A stretch of 64,000 nucleotides of DNA from Lysobacter capsici (GCF_018732085.1 NZ_CP076103.1:3844001-3908000), one strand, 5' to 3'; positions 46,307 through 59,192 are shown, counted from the first letter of the stretch. A program made the numbers and translations. The notes: generated by a model from the letters alone, not told the origin.

Positions 46307-47704
46307 TCACCAGCCGAAGCCCGCGCCGATGCCGACCGAGCTTTCCGAATCGCTGAACGCGCCGCCGACGGTGACCGTCGCGCGATCGCTGATCGCACGC
46401 TGGTAGCCGATCGACAAGGCCTGCTCGCCGCCCTGGAAACCGGCGCCGACCGCGACCCGGTTGGTGGTGCGCAGGCCCGCGGCGCTGGCCGACATCTGCA
46501 CCATCGCCGAGGTCATCGCGCCCATCCGGTCGATGCGCTGGTCCTGCTTGTTGAAACGCCAGTTCATGTCGTCGCGCAGGCGGTTCACCGCTTCGGTCGG
46601 CGCGGCCAGCATCTGGGTCACGCGCGAGTCGGTGTAGGTGTTGGCGCTGCGCAGCGTATTGGCGTCGCCGGCGTCGGCGTGCGCGTTGGCGCTGCTCAAG
46701 GTCGCCGCGTCGCCGGCCTGGACCTGGGCGACGTTGGCCGCGTCGGTCGGCGCGGTGCCGGCGGCGACGTTGGACACGCGCGTGCCGCCCGCGCCCTGCA
46801 GGTTGACCTGGGTCTGCGAGGGATCGGAGTAGGTCACCGAATTGGCCGCGCCGCTGCCGACCCGGGTGTACAGGTCGGTCAGGCGGCCGTCGACCGCGGC
46901 GAAGGCCGAGCCCACGTCGTTGTAGTTGCCGCCCTGGATCACGTAGGTCGGCGGGGTGAACACGCCGCCGCCGAAGCTGGCGCCGCCGCCGAGCGCGCCG
47001 GTCACGGTGTTGAGCTGCGACAGGTTGACCGCGTCGGTGTCGGCGGTGGCCGCGGCGACGTTGACGATCTGGCGCTCGGCGCCGGCCGAGCCGACCGAGA
47101 CGGTGTTGGCGCGATCGGCGACCGAGTTGCTGCCCAGGGCCACGCTGTCGGCGGCGGTCGCGCTGGCGCTGTTGCCGACCGCGACGCTGTTGTCGGAATT
47201 GGCGTTGGCGTTGTTGCCCAGCGCGGCGCTGTTGTCGCCGCTGGCGGTGGCGGCCGCGCCGACCGCGGTGGCGTTGAGGCCGGCGGCGGTCGAGGAACTG
47301 CCGGTGGCGACGCTCTGGTCGCCGCTGGCGGTCGCGCCGGTGCCGCTGGCGACGCTGCCCAGGCCGCTGGCGTTGGCGCCGATGCCGCTGGCCACGCTCT
47401 GATCGCCGCTGGCGGTGCTGCCCGAACCCAGCGCCGAGGCGGCCTGGCCGGTGGCGACGCTGCCCTGGCCGAGCGCGACGCTCAGATCGCCGGTGGATTG
47501 CGCGCCCGAGCCGACCGCGACGCTGCCGAAGCCGTCGGCGGTGGCGCCCGGACCGCACGCGGTCGCGTCGACGCCGTTGGCGGTGGCGCCGGCAGAATCG
47601 ACGTTGCCCAGGCCGTCGTCGACCTGGCAGGTCGAACCGGCCCAGGCCGAGGTGCTCGCCAGCATCAGTGCGGCGGCGAGGACGGAAAGCTGCATGTTCT
47701 TCAT
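46307..47704 (-). CDS. YadA-like trimeric autotransporter adhesin (type Vc)
   Basis: A 465-residue outer-membrane protein. The signal peptide is 1-22 (MLASTSAWA/GS). The head (about 35-200) is built of 14-residue-type YadA/Hia repeats (SVAVGSGAQSTGDLSVALGQGS, NSAALGNNANANSDNSVAVGN, DSVALGSNSVADRANTVSVG). A neck QIVNVAAATADTDAVNLSQL is followed by a coiled-coil stalk with a second neck-like segment (RVSNVAAGTAPTDAANVAQVQ). The last ~70 residues are the trimeric YadA anchor (NRVAVGAGFQGGEQALSIGYQRAISDRATVTVGGAFS...GAGFGW). The protein should display a short trimeric adhesin. It lies between the two paralogous subtilases in the same direction. Confidence 0.94.
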   Translation of the reverse strand: MKNMQLSVLAAALMLASTSAWAGSTCQVDDGLGNVDSAGATANGVDATACGPGATADGFGSVAVGSGAQSTGDLSVALGQGSVATGQAASALGSGSTASGDQSVASGIGANASGLGSVASGTGATASGDQSVATGSSSTAAGLNATAVGAAATASGDNSAALGNNANANSDNSVAVGNSASATAADSVALGSNSVADRANTVSVGSAGAERQIVNVAAATADTDAVNLSQLNTVTGALGGGASFGGGVFTPPTYVIQGGNYNDVGSAFAAVDGRLTDLYTRVGSGAANSVTYSDPSQTQVNLQGAGGTRVSNVAAGTAPTDAANVAQVQAGDAATLSSANAHADAGDANTLRSANTYTDSRVTQMLAAPTEAVNRLRDDMNWRFNKQDQRIDRMGAMTSAMVQMSASAAGLRTTNRVAVGAGFQGGEQALSIGYQRAISDRATVTVGGAFSDSESSVGIGAGFGW

Positions 47705-47795
47705 GAAGACCCCTGAAACAGGGCGGGCCGCGGCGAAGCGCGCGACGGCCCGCGGAATGCGGGAATGGACCGGCGCGACGCCGGTCCGATCGAAA

Positions 47796-47823
47796 GGCAC
47801 CGCCGCCGGGTGGCGGCGGTGCC
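47796..47823 (-). terminator. Hairpin downstream of subtilase 2
   Basis: GGCACCGCCGCC, loop GGGT, GGCGGCGGTGCC: a perfect 12-bp stem 24 bases after the stop, read leftward, followed by a short TTT. A second hairpin GGACCGGCG/CGCCGGTCC lies at 47767-47787. Confidence 0.65.
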
Positions 47824-47847
47824 GGGTTCAGCCGTTGCCGCCTGCGA

Positions 47848-50800
47848 TCAGGGCGCCGCCGTGACCGTCAGCGCGACGCGCAGGGCCGCCTTCGGCCGCA
47901 GCGGATCGTTGCTGGCCACGCACACGTAGCCCACGCGGGCGCCCGGAGTCAGGCCGGCGGCGCTGATCTGCACCTGGGTGTTGACGCCCGCGGCCGGGTT
48001 GAGCCGGCCGAACGCGCGGTCCGGTGCGCCGATCCACGACGCGCCGCAGGCGTTGGCGCCCTGCAGGTTGAAGGCCTGGCCGGCGAAGCCGGTGCTCGCG
48101 TTCCACACGCCGGTCCCGGCGGTGCCCGGGGTGATCGCGCGGAAGATGGTGTCGCCCGTGTTGGAGGCGAACCACACCCAGCGGTTGGCGAAGGTGCTGC
48201 GCGAATACACGATCAGCCAGTAACGGCCCGGAGCGAGGTTCACGTTCTGCCCGGCCGTGGCCAGGTTCAACGCGATATTCGCGCCGGTGACCGTTACACC
48301 CGCGCCGGTCGGCAACGCCGAGTAGCTCCACACCGCGGCGCCGGGGCTGGTCTGCGGATTGCCTTCGGGGTTGCCGCCGACATCGCGGTAGATCATCCAG
48401 GTCAGACCGGTCGAAGTCGTCGCCAGCGGCTGGCCGCTGGACACGAAGCCCTGGGTGAACAGCCGGGTGATCTGGGTCGCTTCGGTGACGGTGAAATCGT
48501 CGGCCGAATACTGGCCCGGACTGCCGGCGGTCGCCGGATCGGTGTACTGGGTGCTGCGGAAGCCGCTGCTGACCGCGCCGGCCGGTGCGTCGATGTAGGT
48601 GCGGGTGCCCGAACCGGTGTTGTCGATCTGGTAGTCGAGCGCGGAACCGCCGGTGTTGTCGATGCGGAAGTTGATCGAACCGCTCCCGCCGGCCGGCAGG
48701 CTCAGTGCGACCTGACCCGGATTCAACGCCACCGCCGGCGGCGGCACCGAGACCGCGATCGGCAGGCGCAAGGTCGGCTGCGTGGTGTTGCCGCCCTGCG
48801 GCGTCAGCACCAACTTGCCGAAGTTCCACGAACCGTCCTTGGGCAGCGAGCTGCTCAGCACGGTCACCTTGACCGCCTTGCTCTCGCCCGGATTGAGCAC
48901 GAGCGACAGCGGCGTCACCACCACGCTCAGGCCCTCGCCTCGCACGTTCCAGGTCTGGCGCGTGCTCAGGGTGTTGCGGAAGGTGCGCGTGAAGGTGCAG
49001 CTGTTGGCGCACTTGGCCTTGCCCATGCTCGGCAGGTTGAGGCTGGACGGATCGCCGCCGGTGGCCGGATTGGCCGCGCGGTAGTTGGCGGTGGTCTCGT
49101 TGAGCACCAGGCCGGCCTTGATCGCCTGATCGATCTGCACTCGGCCCGAGCCCATCGCGAACGCGTTGGCCGGGGTCACCGAGTCTTCTTTGAACACCTC
49201 CTGCTTGGCGGTCATCATCAGCGCCGACTTGACCTCCGAGACGGTCCAGGTCGGTTGCACCTGGCGCACCAGCAAGGCCGCGCCGGCGTGATGCGGCGAC
49301 GCCATCGAGGTGCCGTCCTTCAGGCCGATCTCGTTCTCGCTGCCGCTGATGGTGGCGCCGGCGACGACCGCGAGCACCGACACGCCCGGTGCGGTGATGT
49401 CGGGCTTGACCAGATCGAACGCGCCGGCCGGGCCGCGCGAGCTGAAATCGGCCAGCACGTCGGGGGTGTTCGGCAGCGGCGTGGTCGGATAGCTGATGCC
49501 GGCGGTGGTGGTGTTGCCGTTGCCGTTGGCGAAGTTGCGGATCGCGTCGCCGTCGGCGACGGTCACGCCGAACACCGGCACGGTGGTGCCCGCCACCGTC
49601 GGCGAAATCGCCGCGGCGACGTTGTTGGAAATCACCACCGCGGTGGCGCCGGCGGCGACCGCGTTGTTGACCTTGATGACGAAGCTGCAGGTGCCGCGGC
49701 GGATCAGCGCGGTCTTGCCGGTGAAGGTGCCGGCCGGGTACGCCACGCAACCGTCGTCGCCGGTGTTGAAGCCCGCGCTCACGCTCAGCGGCGTGGTATT
49801 GGGCAGCGCGGCGGTGAACGGGGTGCCGCTGTTGCCTTCGGTCAACAGCACCGCCTGCAACGGCGCGGGCACCGCGCCGGGGCCGGTGACCTGCAACAGA
49901 TAGGCGAAATCGCCACGGCCGTGCGTCGCCGCGGCGGTGGTGGCGACCCACGGTTCCAGATGGCCGGTGCTGGCCGCGACCGGGCCGTCGTTGCCGGCCG
50001 CGGCGGCGACGTAGATGCCCGCGTCGGTGGCGTTGAGGAACGCCAGCGAGACCGCTTCGCTCCACGGATTGTTGCCGCCGCCGATCGAGTAGTTGATCGC
50101 GTCGACGATGCCGTCGGCGATCGCCTGATCGACCGCGTCGGCCGCCGACACGTTCGGGCACAGGCCCTGGCTGGTCGAGATCTTGGTGTAGCAGACGTCG
50201 TAGGCGATGATGTTGGCGCGCGGCGCGACACCGGACAGATGCACTTCGCGGCCGCGGAACATGGCGGTGCGCACGTTGCCGGCGACGGTCGAGGCGACAT
50301 GGCTGCCGTGACCGTTGGTGTCGCCGAAACCGGGTTCTTCGCGGATGTCGGGCTGGCCGCACTGGTTGGCGCGCGAGGCGCATACGAAGTCGTAGCCGCC
50401 GATCAACTTATCGTTGCAGCGGCCGGCGTCGACGCCGCCGGGCGCGCAGGTGCCCAGGTAGTTGCCGGTGCCGAGCGGGTTGATGTGCTGATAACCGGTT
50501 TCGTCCACCGCGGTGAACGACGGGCTGCCGAAGTTGATGCCCGAGTCGAGCACGCCGATGACCATGCCTTCGCCGCGATACGCGGTGGGCGTGGCGTTCC
50601 ACAACGCCGGCGCCCCGATCAGGGTCGGGCCGGTGTCGGTGGCCATTTCGTATTCGCGGTATTCCTCGACCAGCAGCACCTCCGGCATCGAGGCGACCTT
50701 GGCCGCTTCGTTCTGCGACAAGGTGGTGACCATGCCGTTGAGGGCGTGGCGCATGCGCCGTTCGACCCGCAGCTGACGGCCGAGCACGCGGTCGATGCGC

Positions 50801-51165
50801 TGCTCGTAGCCGCTCTGCATCTGGTCGAGGTGGTGGACGTAGTTGCGCGCATCGGCGCTCTTGACGTCGATGCGGCCCTCGCTCGCGGCGGCGACGCCGG
50901 TCATCGCGCCGCGCGCTTCCAGGCGCGCCGGCGCCGGCAGGCCCTGCAGGCCGCCCTTGTAGGCGCTCAACGGCGCGTCCTTGTACAGGACGATATAGCG
51001 GTTGGTCGCGCGCTCGGCGCTGCTGCTCGTCGGCGCGGGCGCGCCGCCGATCCCGGCGACGCCGGCGCTGCCGCCGCCGTTCAACGCGAACACGCTGGCG
51101 CCGGCGATCGCCGCTACCGCGGCGATACCGAGCGCAATCGAAGTTTTCTTAAACACCTGCTGCAT
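47848..51165 (-). CDS. Large secreted S8 subtilase 2
   Basis: A 1105-residue paralogue of the subtilase at 42030, with the same domain order and length. It has a signal segment (SIALGIAAVAAIAGASVFAL), I9 propeptide (TNRYIVLYKDAPLSAYKG, ALNGMVTTLSQNEAAKVASMPEVLLVEEYREY), D207 (MVIGVLDSGINFGS), the catalytic His in DTNGHGSHVAS, AAAAGNDGPV and the serine in GLKDGTSMASPHHAG. A PA insert (CVAYPAGTFTGKTALIRRGTCSFVIKV) and an equivalent C-terminal half follow. The start at 51165 follows GGGGGACGTTTCAG; the in-frame opening to 51294 is not supported. It probably acts in extracellular protein degradation. Confidence 0.93.
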   Translation of the reverse strand: MQQVFKKTSIALGIAAVAAIAGASVFALNGGGSAGVAGIGGAPAPTSSSAERATNRYIVLYKDAPLSAYKGGLQGLPAPARLEARGAMTGVAAASEGRIDVKSADARNYVHHLDQMQSGYEQRIDRVLGRQLRVERRMRHALNGMVTTLSQNEAAKVASMPEVLLVEEYREYEMATDTGPTLIGAPALWNATPTAYRGEGMVIGVLDSGINFGSPSFTAVDETGYQHINPLGTGNYLGTCAPGGVDAGRCNDKLIGGYDFVCASRANQCGQPDIREEPGFGDTNGHGSHVASTVAGNVRTAMFRGREVHLSGVAPRANIIAYDVCYTKISTSQGLCPNVSAADAVDQAIADGIVDAINYSIGGGNNPWSEAVSLAFLNATDAGIYVAAAAGNDGPVAASTGHLEPWVATTAAATHGRGDFAYLLQVTGPGAVPAPLQAVLLTEGNSGTPFTAALPNTTPLSVSAGFNTGDDGCVAYPAGTFTGKTALIRRGTCSFVIKVNNAVAAGATAVVISNNVAAAISPTVAGTTVPVFGVTVADGDAIRNFANGNGNTTTAGISYPTTPLPNTPDVLADFSSRGPAGAFDLVKPDITAPGVSVLAVVAGATISGSENEIGLKDGTSMASPHHAGAALLVRQVQPTWTVSEVKSALMMTAKQEVFKEDSVTPANAFAMGSGRVQIDQAIKAGLVLNETTANYRAANPATGGDPSSLNLPSMGKAKCANSCTFTRTFRNTLSTRQTWNVRGEGLSVVVTPLSLVLNPGESKAVKVTVLSSSLPKDGSWNFGKLVLTPQGGNTTQPTLRLPIAVSVPPPAVALNPGQVALSLPAGGSGSINFRIDNTGGSALDYQIDNTGSGTRTYIDAPAGAVSSGFRSTQYTDPATAGSPGQYSADDFTVTEATQITRLFTQGFVSSGQPLATTSTGLTWMIYRDVGGNPEGNPQTSPGAAVWSYSALPTGAGVTVTGANIALNLATAGQNVNLAPGRYWLIVYSRSTFANRWVWFASNTGDTIFRAITPGTAGTGVWNASTGFAGQAFNLQGANACGASWIGAPDRAFGRLNPAAGVNTQVQISAAGLTPGARVGYVCVASNDPLRPKAALRVALTVTAAP

Positions 51166-51439
51166 CTGAAACGTCCCCCACTCCAGTTTGCAAAACAATC
51201 CGCCCCGCCCGCGCACGCGGCGCAGGCGGAGTGGTCCGTGATCGTGATTCGACTGCAAAGCCCCACGCGGGTAATGAACACCCCTGATACCCACAACGCG
51301 TGCCAGTCGACACTACCCCACCCCACGCTTGCGACGCGAGTGCCGTTTCTGATGAACGGGTCATGCCACGGCCCGACCAGCGGTCGCTCAGCGACCGCTT
51401 CGGGCTTGACAAGATGGGATCAGCGCGCGGACGCGCGCG

Positions 51440-52190
51440 TCAGCGTTCGGGCCAGGGACGCAGCAGGCCGCCGCGATAGACCACCAGGTACACCGCGACC
51501 ACCCAGGCCGTGGCGACCGCCCAGCCGGCGAGGATGTCGGAGGGGAAATGCACGCCCAGGTACAGGCGCGAGAAGCCGACGAGGAACACGAACGGCGCCA
51601 TCACGATCAGCACCGGCCAGCGCCAGCGGGTGGTCCAGCTCAACAGGATCAAGGTGGCCGCCAGGGTCATCGAGCCCATCGCATGCCCGCTGGGGAAACT
51701 GTAGTTGTGCTCCGGCGCGATCGACTCCCACAGCGAGGGACGCTCGCGGGCGAAGAACTGCTTGGCCGCGATGTTGAGCAGGCCCGAGCCGCCGAGCGCG
51801 ATCGCGGCGAAGATCGCTTCGCGAAAGCGCCGGCGCGCGACCAGCACCACCACCAGGCCGATGTCGAACGGCACCACGCCGTACTGGTAACCCAGCTGCG
51901 ACACGATCACGAACAGTTTGTCGTAGCCCTCGCGGGCCAGGCCGTGCGCGTACTCGAGCACCGGCACGTCGAAGACGATGGCTTCCTGCTCGTGGATTTC
52001 GTCGGCCAGTTCGGCGAAGCCCCACAGCGGCAGCAGCAGGCCGGCGAACACCAGCAACAGGCGCCAGCCGTGCCGGCGCAGCACCGCCGCGCCGAAGCGC
52101 GCGACCTGCTGCACGGCGTTGTCGTTCGCTCCGCACCGCACCGCCTCGGCCTGATCGGTCGCGGCGGCGCGTTCGGCCTGCGCGCGCGAC

Positions 52191-52207
<17 letters not shown>
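51440..52207 (-). CDS. PAP2-family phosphatase (membrane)
   Basis: A 255-residue integral membrane phosphatase with about six hydrophobic segments. The three PAP2 motifs are complete: [10 protein letters not shown] (K-x6-RP), [10 protein letters not shown] (PSGH) and [17 protein letters not shown] (SR-x5-H-x3-D). Such enzymes dephosphorylate phosphatidic acid or undecaprenyl pyrophosphate on the periplasmic side. No in-frame ATG is available; the GTG at 52207 overlaps the end of ispG by 17 bases, suggesting co-transcription. A link to the isoprenoid carrier lipid, through ispG, is suggestive but unproven. Confidence 0.87.
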
Positions 52208-53471
<1,264 letters not shown>

Positions 53472-53745
53472 TGTAACGCCGGGGGCTGCGGCTTACGTGT
53501 CGCTAAGGTGAAGCATGGGGAAACGGTGTGGTGCGGCGGGTGGATGTGGGGCGGCATGGCGCTGGGGTGGCATGGCGCTGACGCAGCAACGTTTGTGATG
53601 TGGCGGGTATGGCAGCGGCCCGGCAAAGCGAAAGCCACGCCGGCACAAGGTGAAGCCGTCACGCACAAGGTGAAGCCATCACAAAGCCCACCGCGCTACC
53701 ATCGACCACGACGCTGCCGCGACGGAATGCGCATCTCCCAGCCCG

Positions 53746-53823
53746 TCATTCCCGCGAACGCGGGAATGACGTTCTTGAAGGATCGCGCTGAAGTCTCTGG
53801 ATTCCCGCCTGCGCGGGAATGAC
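53746..53823. repeat. Short palindromic repeat pair, family D
   Basis: CATTCCCGCGAACGCGGGAA and ATTCCCGCCTGCGCGGGAAT, both palindromic and followed by TGAC, lie 40 bases apart. The rest of the 400-bp gap between ispG and xseA holds no gene I can support; the frame at 53508-53822 has a Trp/Met-rich, non-protein-like composition. Confidence 0.8.
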
Positions 53824-53871
53824 AGGTAAAAGCAGCGCCGCCCCACCCCTGTCAGCCCCCGACACCAAGAC

Positions 53872-55215
53872 ATGCCCCCCAGCCAAACCGACGAAGTCCT
53901 CACCCCCAGCCAGCTCAACGCCCTGGCCCGCGACCTGCTGGAGGACACCTTCCCGCTGATCTGGGTCGAAGGCGAACTGGGCAACCTGTCGCGGCCGTCG
54001 TCGGGGCATCTGTACATGACCCTGAAGGACGCGCGCGCCCAGGTCCGCTGCGCGATGTTCAAGCCCAAGAGCAGCTGGCTGAAATTCGTCCCGCGCGAAG
54101 GCCTGCGGGTGCTCGCGCGCGGCCGGCTGACCCTGTACGAAGCGCGTGGCGACTACCAGCTCGTGCTCGATCACATGGAAGAGGCCGGCGAAGGCGCGCT
54201 GCGGCGCGCGTTCGAGGAACTCAAGGCGCGGCTGAGCGCCGAAGGCCTGTTCGACAGCGAGCGCAAACGCGAGCTGCCGCGCTTTCCGACCCGCATCGCG
54301 GTGATCACCTCGCCCAGCGGCGCGGCGGTGCGCGACGTGCTCAGCGTGCTGGCGCGGCGCTTCCCGCTGGTCGAGGCCGAGGTGCTGCCGGTGCCGGTGC
54401 AAGGCGACGGCGCGGCCGAGCGCATCACCGCGATGCTGCAGCGCGCGCAGGCCTCGCAACGCTATGACGTGATCGTGCTCGCCCGCGGCGGCGGTTCGCT
54501 GGAAGACCTGTGGGCGTTCAACGACGAACGCCTCGCGCGCGCGATCGCCGCCTCGTCGGTGCCGGTGGTGTCGGCGATCGGCCACGAAACCGACTTCAGC
54601 CTGGCCGACTTCGCCGCCGACGTGCGCGCGCCGACCCCGTCGGTCGCGGCCGAACTGCTGGTGCCGCAGCGCGACGACCTGCTGCACCGCCTGCGCGTGC
54701 TGGACGCGCGCCTGGCCAACCTGCAAGGCCAGCGCCTGCGCCAGGCGATGCAGCGCACCGACCGCGCCGGCCTGCGCTTGAACGCGCAACGCCCGCAAGC
54801 GCGGCTGGCCGCGTTGCGCACCCGCCAGGACGACGCGCTGCGCCGGCTGCAACAGGCCTGGCGGCTCAAGCTCGAACGCGAACGCGCGCATCTGCGTCAT
54901 GCCGACGCGGTGCTGCGCGCGCGTCACCCGCGACGCCGCATCGCGCAACTGCGCGAACGCCTGGGCGCGCTCGCCCTGCGTCCGCAAGCGGCGATCGCGC
55001 GGCGCTTGCGCAACGACGCGCTGCGCCTGCGCGGCCTGGCCCGCTCGATGGAAGCGATCAGCCCCTTGGCGACCGTCGCCCGCGGCTACGCCATCGTCCA
55101 GCACGAAGACGGCCGGGTGGTGCGCAGCGTGCTCGACGCCGCCCCGGGCGATCGCCTGACCGCGCGGGTGCACGACGGGCAGTTGAAGGTGCGGGTCGAG
55201 GACAAGGATTCGTAG
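53872..55215 (+). CDS. xseA: Exodeoxyribonuclease VII large subunit
   Basis: A 447-residue nuclease subunit that, with XseB, degrades single-stranded DNA to short oligonucleotides. The N-terminal OB fold is [54 protein letters not shown]. The catalytic core has [89 protein letters not shown] long arginine-rich coiled coil and the closing [18 protein letters not shown] complete the family pattern. The ATG has only a weak ribosome binding site. xseB is not in the window. Confidence 0.96.
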   Translation: MPPSQTDEVLTPSQLNALARDLLEDTFPLIWVEGELGNLSRPSSGHLYMTLKDARAQVRCAMFKPKSSWLKFVPREGLRVLARGRLTLYEARGDYQLVLDHMEEAGEGALRRAFEELKARLSAEGLFDSERKRELPRFPTRIAVITSPSGAAVRDVLSVLARRFPLVEAEVLPVPVQGDGAAERITAMLQRAQASQRYDVIVLARGGGSLEDLWAFNDERLARAIAASSVPVVSAIGHETDFSLADFAADVRAPTPSVAAELLVPQRDDLLHRLRVLDARLANLQGQRLRQAMQRTDRAGLRLNAQRPQARLAALRTRQDDALRRLQQAWRLKLERERAHLRHADAVLRARHPRRRIAQLRERLGALALRPQAAIARRLRNDALRLRGLARSMEAISPLATVARGYAIVQHEDGRVVRSVLDAAPGDRLTARVHDGQLKVRVEDKDS

Positions 55216-55278
55216 TCGGCCGACGCTCGCAATTCAATTCCTCCGCGCATAGGTCGTCCCCACTTTCGCCAAACCGGC

Positions 55279-55380
55279 GGATCGTTGGATCGTTGGATCG
55301 TTGGATCGTTGGATCGTTGGATTGTTGGATTGGCGGATTGGCGGATTGGCGGATTGCTGGGTTGTTGGATTGACGGATCG
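55279..55380. repeat. Octanucleotide tandem repeat, about 12.7 copies
   Basis: A run of period 8: five copies of GGATCGTT, then GGATTGTT, three GGATTGGC, GGATTGCT, GGGTTGTT, GGATTGAC and a partial GGATCG. It starts 63 bases after the xseA stop. The perfect head suggests recent slippage; the copy number is probably variable between strains. Confidence 0.92.
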
Positions 55381-55396
55381 TCGCGAGATCCCGAGG

Positions 55397-55516
55397 TCTT
55401 TTGTGGGAGGGGCTTCAGCCCCGATGCTTTTCGATCAGTTCGCCTGAATCTCGGAACCGTTTTGCCGAAGCGATCGGAGCGAAAAGCGTCGGGGCTGAAG
55501 CCCCTCCCACAAAAGA
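55397..55516. repeat. REP-like inverted repeat, family A
   Basis: Left arm TTTTGTGGGAGGGGCTTCAG and right arm GGGGCTGAAGCCCCTCCCAC, the closest to the family consensus, are separated by a ~65-bp spacer starting TTTTCGATCAG. No gene lies in 55216-55774 apart from this and the octamer array. Confidence 0.88.
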
Positions 55517-55774
55517 CTTCGCGGTCGCGCCGTAAACTGCTACTGCCCCCAAAAGACTCCTCAATCGTGCCGTGACCGGCTGCTCTCAGGAAACTTCGCA
55601 GCCACACCATCATCGCCCCCACCCCAACCCCCTTCGCCCCCGCATCGCACGACTGCGCCCGTTCCAGCGAAGCGACCACCTCCGGCCCGCACCGTTCCAC
55701 CACCATCGCCCATCGCTAACACCGTTTGCGCGACGATCCAACGATTCGGGCCAGGCCCGCATCCGGAGTTCCGC

Positions 55775-57421
<1,647 letters not shown>

Positions 57422-57459
57422 ACACCGCATCGCGATCGCGACAAGCTCGACCCGACCTC

Positions 57460-57540
57460 GGTCGGGGCTGAAAGCCCCTCCCACAATAGATGTCGAAAGC
57501 CACGAAGTCTTTTGTGGGAGGGCCTTTCAGGCCCGACAGC
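57460..57540. repeat. REP-like element, family A, arms in reversed order
   Basis: GGTCGGGGCTGAAAGCCCCT followed by CCCACAA precedes CTTTTGTGGGAGGGCCTTTC followed by AGGCCCGAC, so the usual left and right arms are swapped around a ~30-bp spacer. It occupies most of the 166-bp gap between the two enzyme genes. Confidence 0.8.
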
Positions 57541-57587
57541 CGAAGCGACTACTCTCCCCGATCTCGCTCATCCTAAAGGAGCACCCA

Positions 57588-59057
57588 ATGGCCAAGCCCA
57601 ACAAGAAAAAACCCGCCAAGGGACTCAAGTCCAGCTACCCCTACTACCTCGCCAACCGCCCGGTCGCCGCCAACACCGAACTGGACGTGCTGGACAAGTA
57701 CACCGGCAAGCGCGCGACCCGCGTCGCGATGGCCGACGCGGCCGCGGTGCGCAAGGCGATCGTCGCCGCGCACAAGGCGCGCGAGGCGATGGCCGCGTTC
57801 ACTCCCGATCGCCGCCGCGACGTGCTCGAACACTGCGTGCGCCGCTTCAGCGAGCGCTTCGAAGAACTCGCGCTGGCGTTGTGCATCGAAGCGGGCAAGC
57901 CGATCAAGGACGCGCGCGGCGAAGTCACCCGCCTGATCGATACCTTCCGCATCGCCGCCGGCGAAGCCACCCGCATCGACGGCCAGATCATCGAACTGCA
58001 GATCTCCGAACGCACGCGCGGCTATCGCGGCATGGTCAAGCGCGTGCCGATCGGGCCGTGCAGCTTCATCACCCCGTTCAATTTCCCGTTGAACCTGGTC
58101 GCGCACAAGGTCGCGCCGGCGATCGCCGCCGGTTGCCCGTTCGTGCTCAAGCCGGCGATCAAGACGCCGGTCGGCGCATTGATCATCGCCGAGGTGCTGG
58201 CCGAAACCGACCTGCCCGAAGGCGCGTTCTCGGTGCTGTGCTGTTCGAATGAGGACGCGTCCTTGCTGGTCGAGGACGAGCGCATCAAGTTGCTCAGCTT
58301 CACCGGCGGCCTGATCGGCTGGGACCTCAAGGCGCGCTCGGGCAAGAAGAAAGTCACCCTGGAACTGGGCGGCAACGCGGCCTGCATCGTCGACGCCGAT
58401 CCGGGCGTGAGCCTGGATCACGTGGTCGAACGGCTGGTGTTCGGCGCGTACTACCAAAGCGGCCAGAGCTGCATCAGCGTGCAGCGCATCTACGCGCACG
58501 CCGACATCTACGACAAACTGCGCAAGAAGCTCAAGGCCGCGATCGGCGCGCTGCGCATGGGCGATCCGCGGGTCGACACCACCTTCATCGGTCCGGTGGT
58601 CGACGAAGACGCGGCCAAGCGCATCCAGTCGTGGATCGACGCGGCGGTCAAGGGCGGCGCCAAGCGCATCAACGGCGGCGCGCGCGAAGGCAACATGATT
58701 CCGGCGACCTTGCTGGAGAAGGTTCCGCACGACGCGGACCTGTATCGCAAGGAAGTGTTCGGCCCGGTCGCGCTGATCGAACCGTTCGACGATTTCGACA
58801 GCGCCCTGGCCCAGGTCAACCGCAGCGATTTCGGCTTGCAGGCCGGCGTGTTCACCGGTCGCCTGGATCACGCGATGAAGGCCTGGGACGTGCTCGACGT
58901 CGGCGGCGTCATCGTCGGCGACGTGCCGAGCTTCCGGGTCGACAACATGCCCTACGGCGGGGTCAAGGATTCCGGCCTGGGCCGCGAAGGCGTGCGCTAT
59001 GCGATCGAGGATATGAGCGAGCAGCGCTTGTTGGTGATTCGCGATGCGGTGGCCTGA
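57588..59057 (+). CDS. NAD(P)-dependent aldehyde dehydrogenase family protein
   Basis: A 489-residue aldehyde dehydrogenase. Catalytic residues are N165 (ITPFNFPLNL), K188 (VLKPAIKTP), E259 (TLELGGNAACIVD) and nucleophile C295 (YQSGQSCISVQRIY). The cofactor loop LLSFTGGLIGWDLKAR differs from the usual FTGS-x-x-x-G, as in the glyceraldehyde-3-phosphate/lactaldehyde-type branch. It starts at ATG 57588 with AAAGGAG upstream; the basic N-terminus MAKPNKKKPAKG is unusual but well placed. It lies 166 bases after the acetolactate-synthase-like gene, same direction, and may act on its product. Substrate unknown. Confidence 0.87.
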   Translation: MAKPNKKKPAKGLKSSYPYYLANRPVAANTELDVLDKYTGKRATRVAMADAAAVRKAIVAAHKAREAMAAFTPDRRRDVLEHCVRRFSERFEELALALCIEAGKPIKDARGEVTRLIDTFRIAAGEATRIDGQIIELQISERTRGYRGMVKRVPIGPCSFITPFNFPLNLVAHKVAPAIAAGCPFVLKPAIKTPVGALIIAEVLAETDLPEGAFSVLCCSNEDASLLVEDERIKLLSFTGGLIGWDLKARSGKKKVTLELGGNAACIVDADPGVSLDHVVERLVFGAYYQSGQSCISVQRIYAHADIYDKLRKKLKAAIGALRMGDPRVDTTFIGPVVDEDAAKRIQSWIDAAVKGGAKRINGGAREGNMIPATLLEKVPHDADLYRKEVFGPVALIEPFDDFDSALAQVNRSDFGLQAGVFTGRLDHAMKAWDVLDVGGVIVGDVPSFRVDNMPYGGVKDSGLGREGVRYAIEDMSEQRLLVIRDAVA

Positions 59058-59091
59058 AGCGGCGCGAGCGGTCAACGCATACGTATAGCCC

Positions 59092-59192
59092 CTCTCCCGC
59101 TTGCGGGAGAGCGTTTGGGGTGAGGGAGCCCGCGAGCCACGCGCTGCCCTCATCCGGCCCTTCGGTCCACCTTCTCCCGCCAGCGGGAGAAG
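59092..59192. repeat. Inverted repeat pair, family E
   Basis: CCCTCTCCCGCTTGCGGGAG followed by AGCGTTTGGGGTGAGGG faces CACCTTCTCCCGCCAGCGGG followed by AGAAGG; each half is itself a hairpin. It lies between the aldehyde dehydrogenase and the VWA lipoprotein gene and may act as a terminator for the former. Confidence 0.75.

Noticed and set aside
46638..47864. Plus-strand frames opposite the YadA-like gene
   Set aside because: Mirror of the head repeats; the minus-strand product has complete signal, head, neck and anchor.
49255..51777. 840-residue plus-strand frame opposite subtilase 2
   Set aside because: No domains; the minus strand encodes a complete S8 protease.
53508..53822. 104-codon plus-strand frame between ispG and xseA
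   Set aside because: Met/Trp/Gly-rich start, includes the family D palindromes, no ribosome binding site or similarity to known proteins.
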